From assembly GCA_937880065.1 (NCBI GenBank), contig CALFMA010000317.1, forward strand, positions 1 to 6,176: DNA of 6,176 nt, given 5' to 3'. Shown here one piece after another: positions 6,039 through 6,176 of this stretch (its first letter is position 1; the number at the start of each line of letters is the position of its first letter). A program made the translations under genes and the position numbers. The notes under the pieces are model-generated. The model searched no databases. It worked only from the letters and a program-made list of their open reading frames with translations, and had not been told where the DNA came from. Source of the stretch: an uncultured Ruminococcus sp. (GTDB lineage: Bacteria; Bacillota_A; Clostridia; Oscillospirales; Ruminococcaceae).

Positions 6039-6054
6039 TGTTCCACATGGAACA
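6039..6054. promoter_or_regulatory. 16-bp palindrome, parS-like (ParB/Spo0J site) or operator
   Basis: TGTTCCACATGGAACA has 7-bp arms (TGTTCCA/TGGAACA) around a CA centre. The parS consensus of ParB/Spo0J is TGTTNCACGTGNAACA. The left half-site here is perfect and the right differs only by A for the first G of GTG. Its inner edge is 7 bp upstream of the -35 box at 6026-6031, so it could equally be the operator of a regulator for the kinase-permease-AEC unit. Spacing and symmetry are seen; the function is inferred. Confidence 0.5.
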
Positions 6055-6074
6055 CTTATAGACACCTATTAAAA

Positions 6075-6087
6075 ATTATCGGATAAT
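6075..6087. repeat. Short perfect palindrome ATTATC-G-GATAAT
   Basis: Two 6-bp arms (6075-6080 and 6082-6087) flank a single G, 20 bp beyond the parS-like site. It is long enough to be a dimeric regulator site but is AT-rich and could be chance. The remaining sequence to the window edge (6088-6176) shows no supportable gene, terminator or promoter. Confidence 0.3.
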
Positions 6088-6176
6088 CAACTTTTTACCA
6101 TTGCTCCACCAATTAAACCTAACCAGCAAATACTCGACATAAAGAAAATTTCTCTGCGTCAGAAAAGCTTGAAATG

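Noticed and set aside
6087..6140. Minus-strand 17-codon ORF MSSICWLGLIGGAMVKS upstream of the parS-like site
   Set aside because: It is very short, has no clear ribosome binding site and sits in AT-rich DNA. The hydrophobic glycine-rich look could be a tiny membrane peptide, but nothing else supports it. Conservation in relatives would be needed.
6096..6174. Other minus-strand frame open to the window edge (reading ...RNFLYVEYLLVRFNWWSNGKK...)
   Set aside because: It has no recognisable domain, has rare aromatic-rich composition, and the length to the edge is too small to call a gene end.

Overview
The window looks like a chromosomal segment of a low-to-mid-GC Firmicute, most likely a Clostridia member of the Ruminococcus/Oscillospiraceae kind. 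This is inferred from strong AGGAGG ribosome binding sites, AT-rich intergenic DNA, extended -10 promoters of the sigma-A type and the character of the proteins. The genus assignment is a guess. I see no mobile element, CRISPR array, rRNA or tRNA.

Layout. Bases 1-129 hold the last 42 codons of a plus-strand gene, probably a cation diffusion facilitator (CDF) transporter. It converges on six genes that all read on the minus strand. The 161-bp gap between the convergent genes holds a plus-strand hairpin terminator (163-198), a strong minus-strand terminator (207-237) and an inverted copy of a short AATTAAGAATT repeat close to each gene end. Reading with the minus strand, the genes are: a guanylate-kinase-like P-loop kinase (5966-5385), a YbiR-type anion permease (5397-4282, TTG start overlapping the kinase), an AEC-family carrier (4277-3324), a monofunctional biotin protein ligase (3244-2438), a Wzx/MATE-like polysaccharide flippase (2441-1014, ATGA overlap with the ligase) and purine nucleoside phosphorylase DeoD (998-291).

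Transcription. A near-consensus promoter (TTGACA-N17-TAAAAT with extended -10) lies at 6003-6031 before the kinase and should drive kinase, permease and AEC carrier. A second promoter (TTGAAT-N17-TATAAT with extended -10) lies at 3254-3282 and is so close to the ligase ATG that the mRNA would be leaderless or nearly so. It drives ligase, flippase and deoD down to the terminator at 207-237. No convincing terminator separates the two units, so readthrough is possible.

Function. The first unit pairs two different carriers for organic or inorganic anions with a nucleotide-kinase-like protein. The second strings together housekeeping functions without an obvious shared pathway (biotin attachment, lipid-linked glycan flipping, purine salvage). 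The most interesting non-coding signal is a 16-bp palindrome at 6039-6054 just upstream of the first promoter. It differs by one base from the ParB/Spo0J binding site parS. About 120 bp beyond it, to the window edge, hold no gene I can support.
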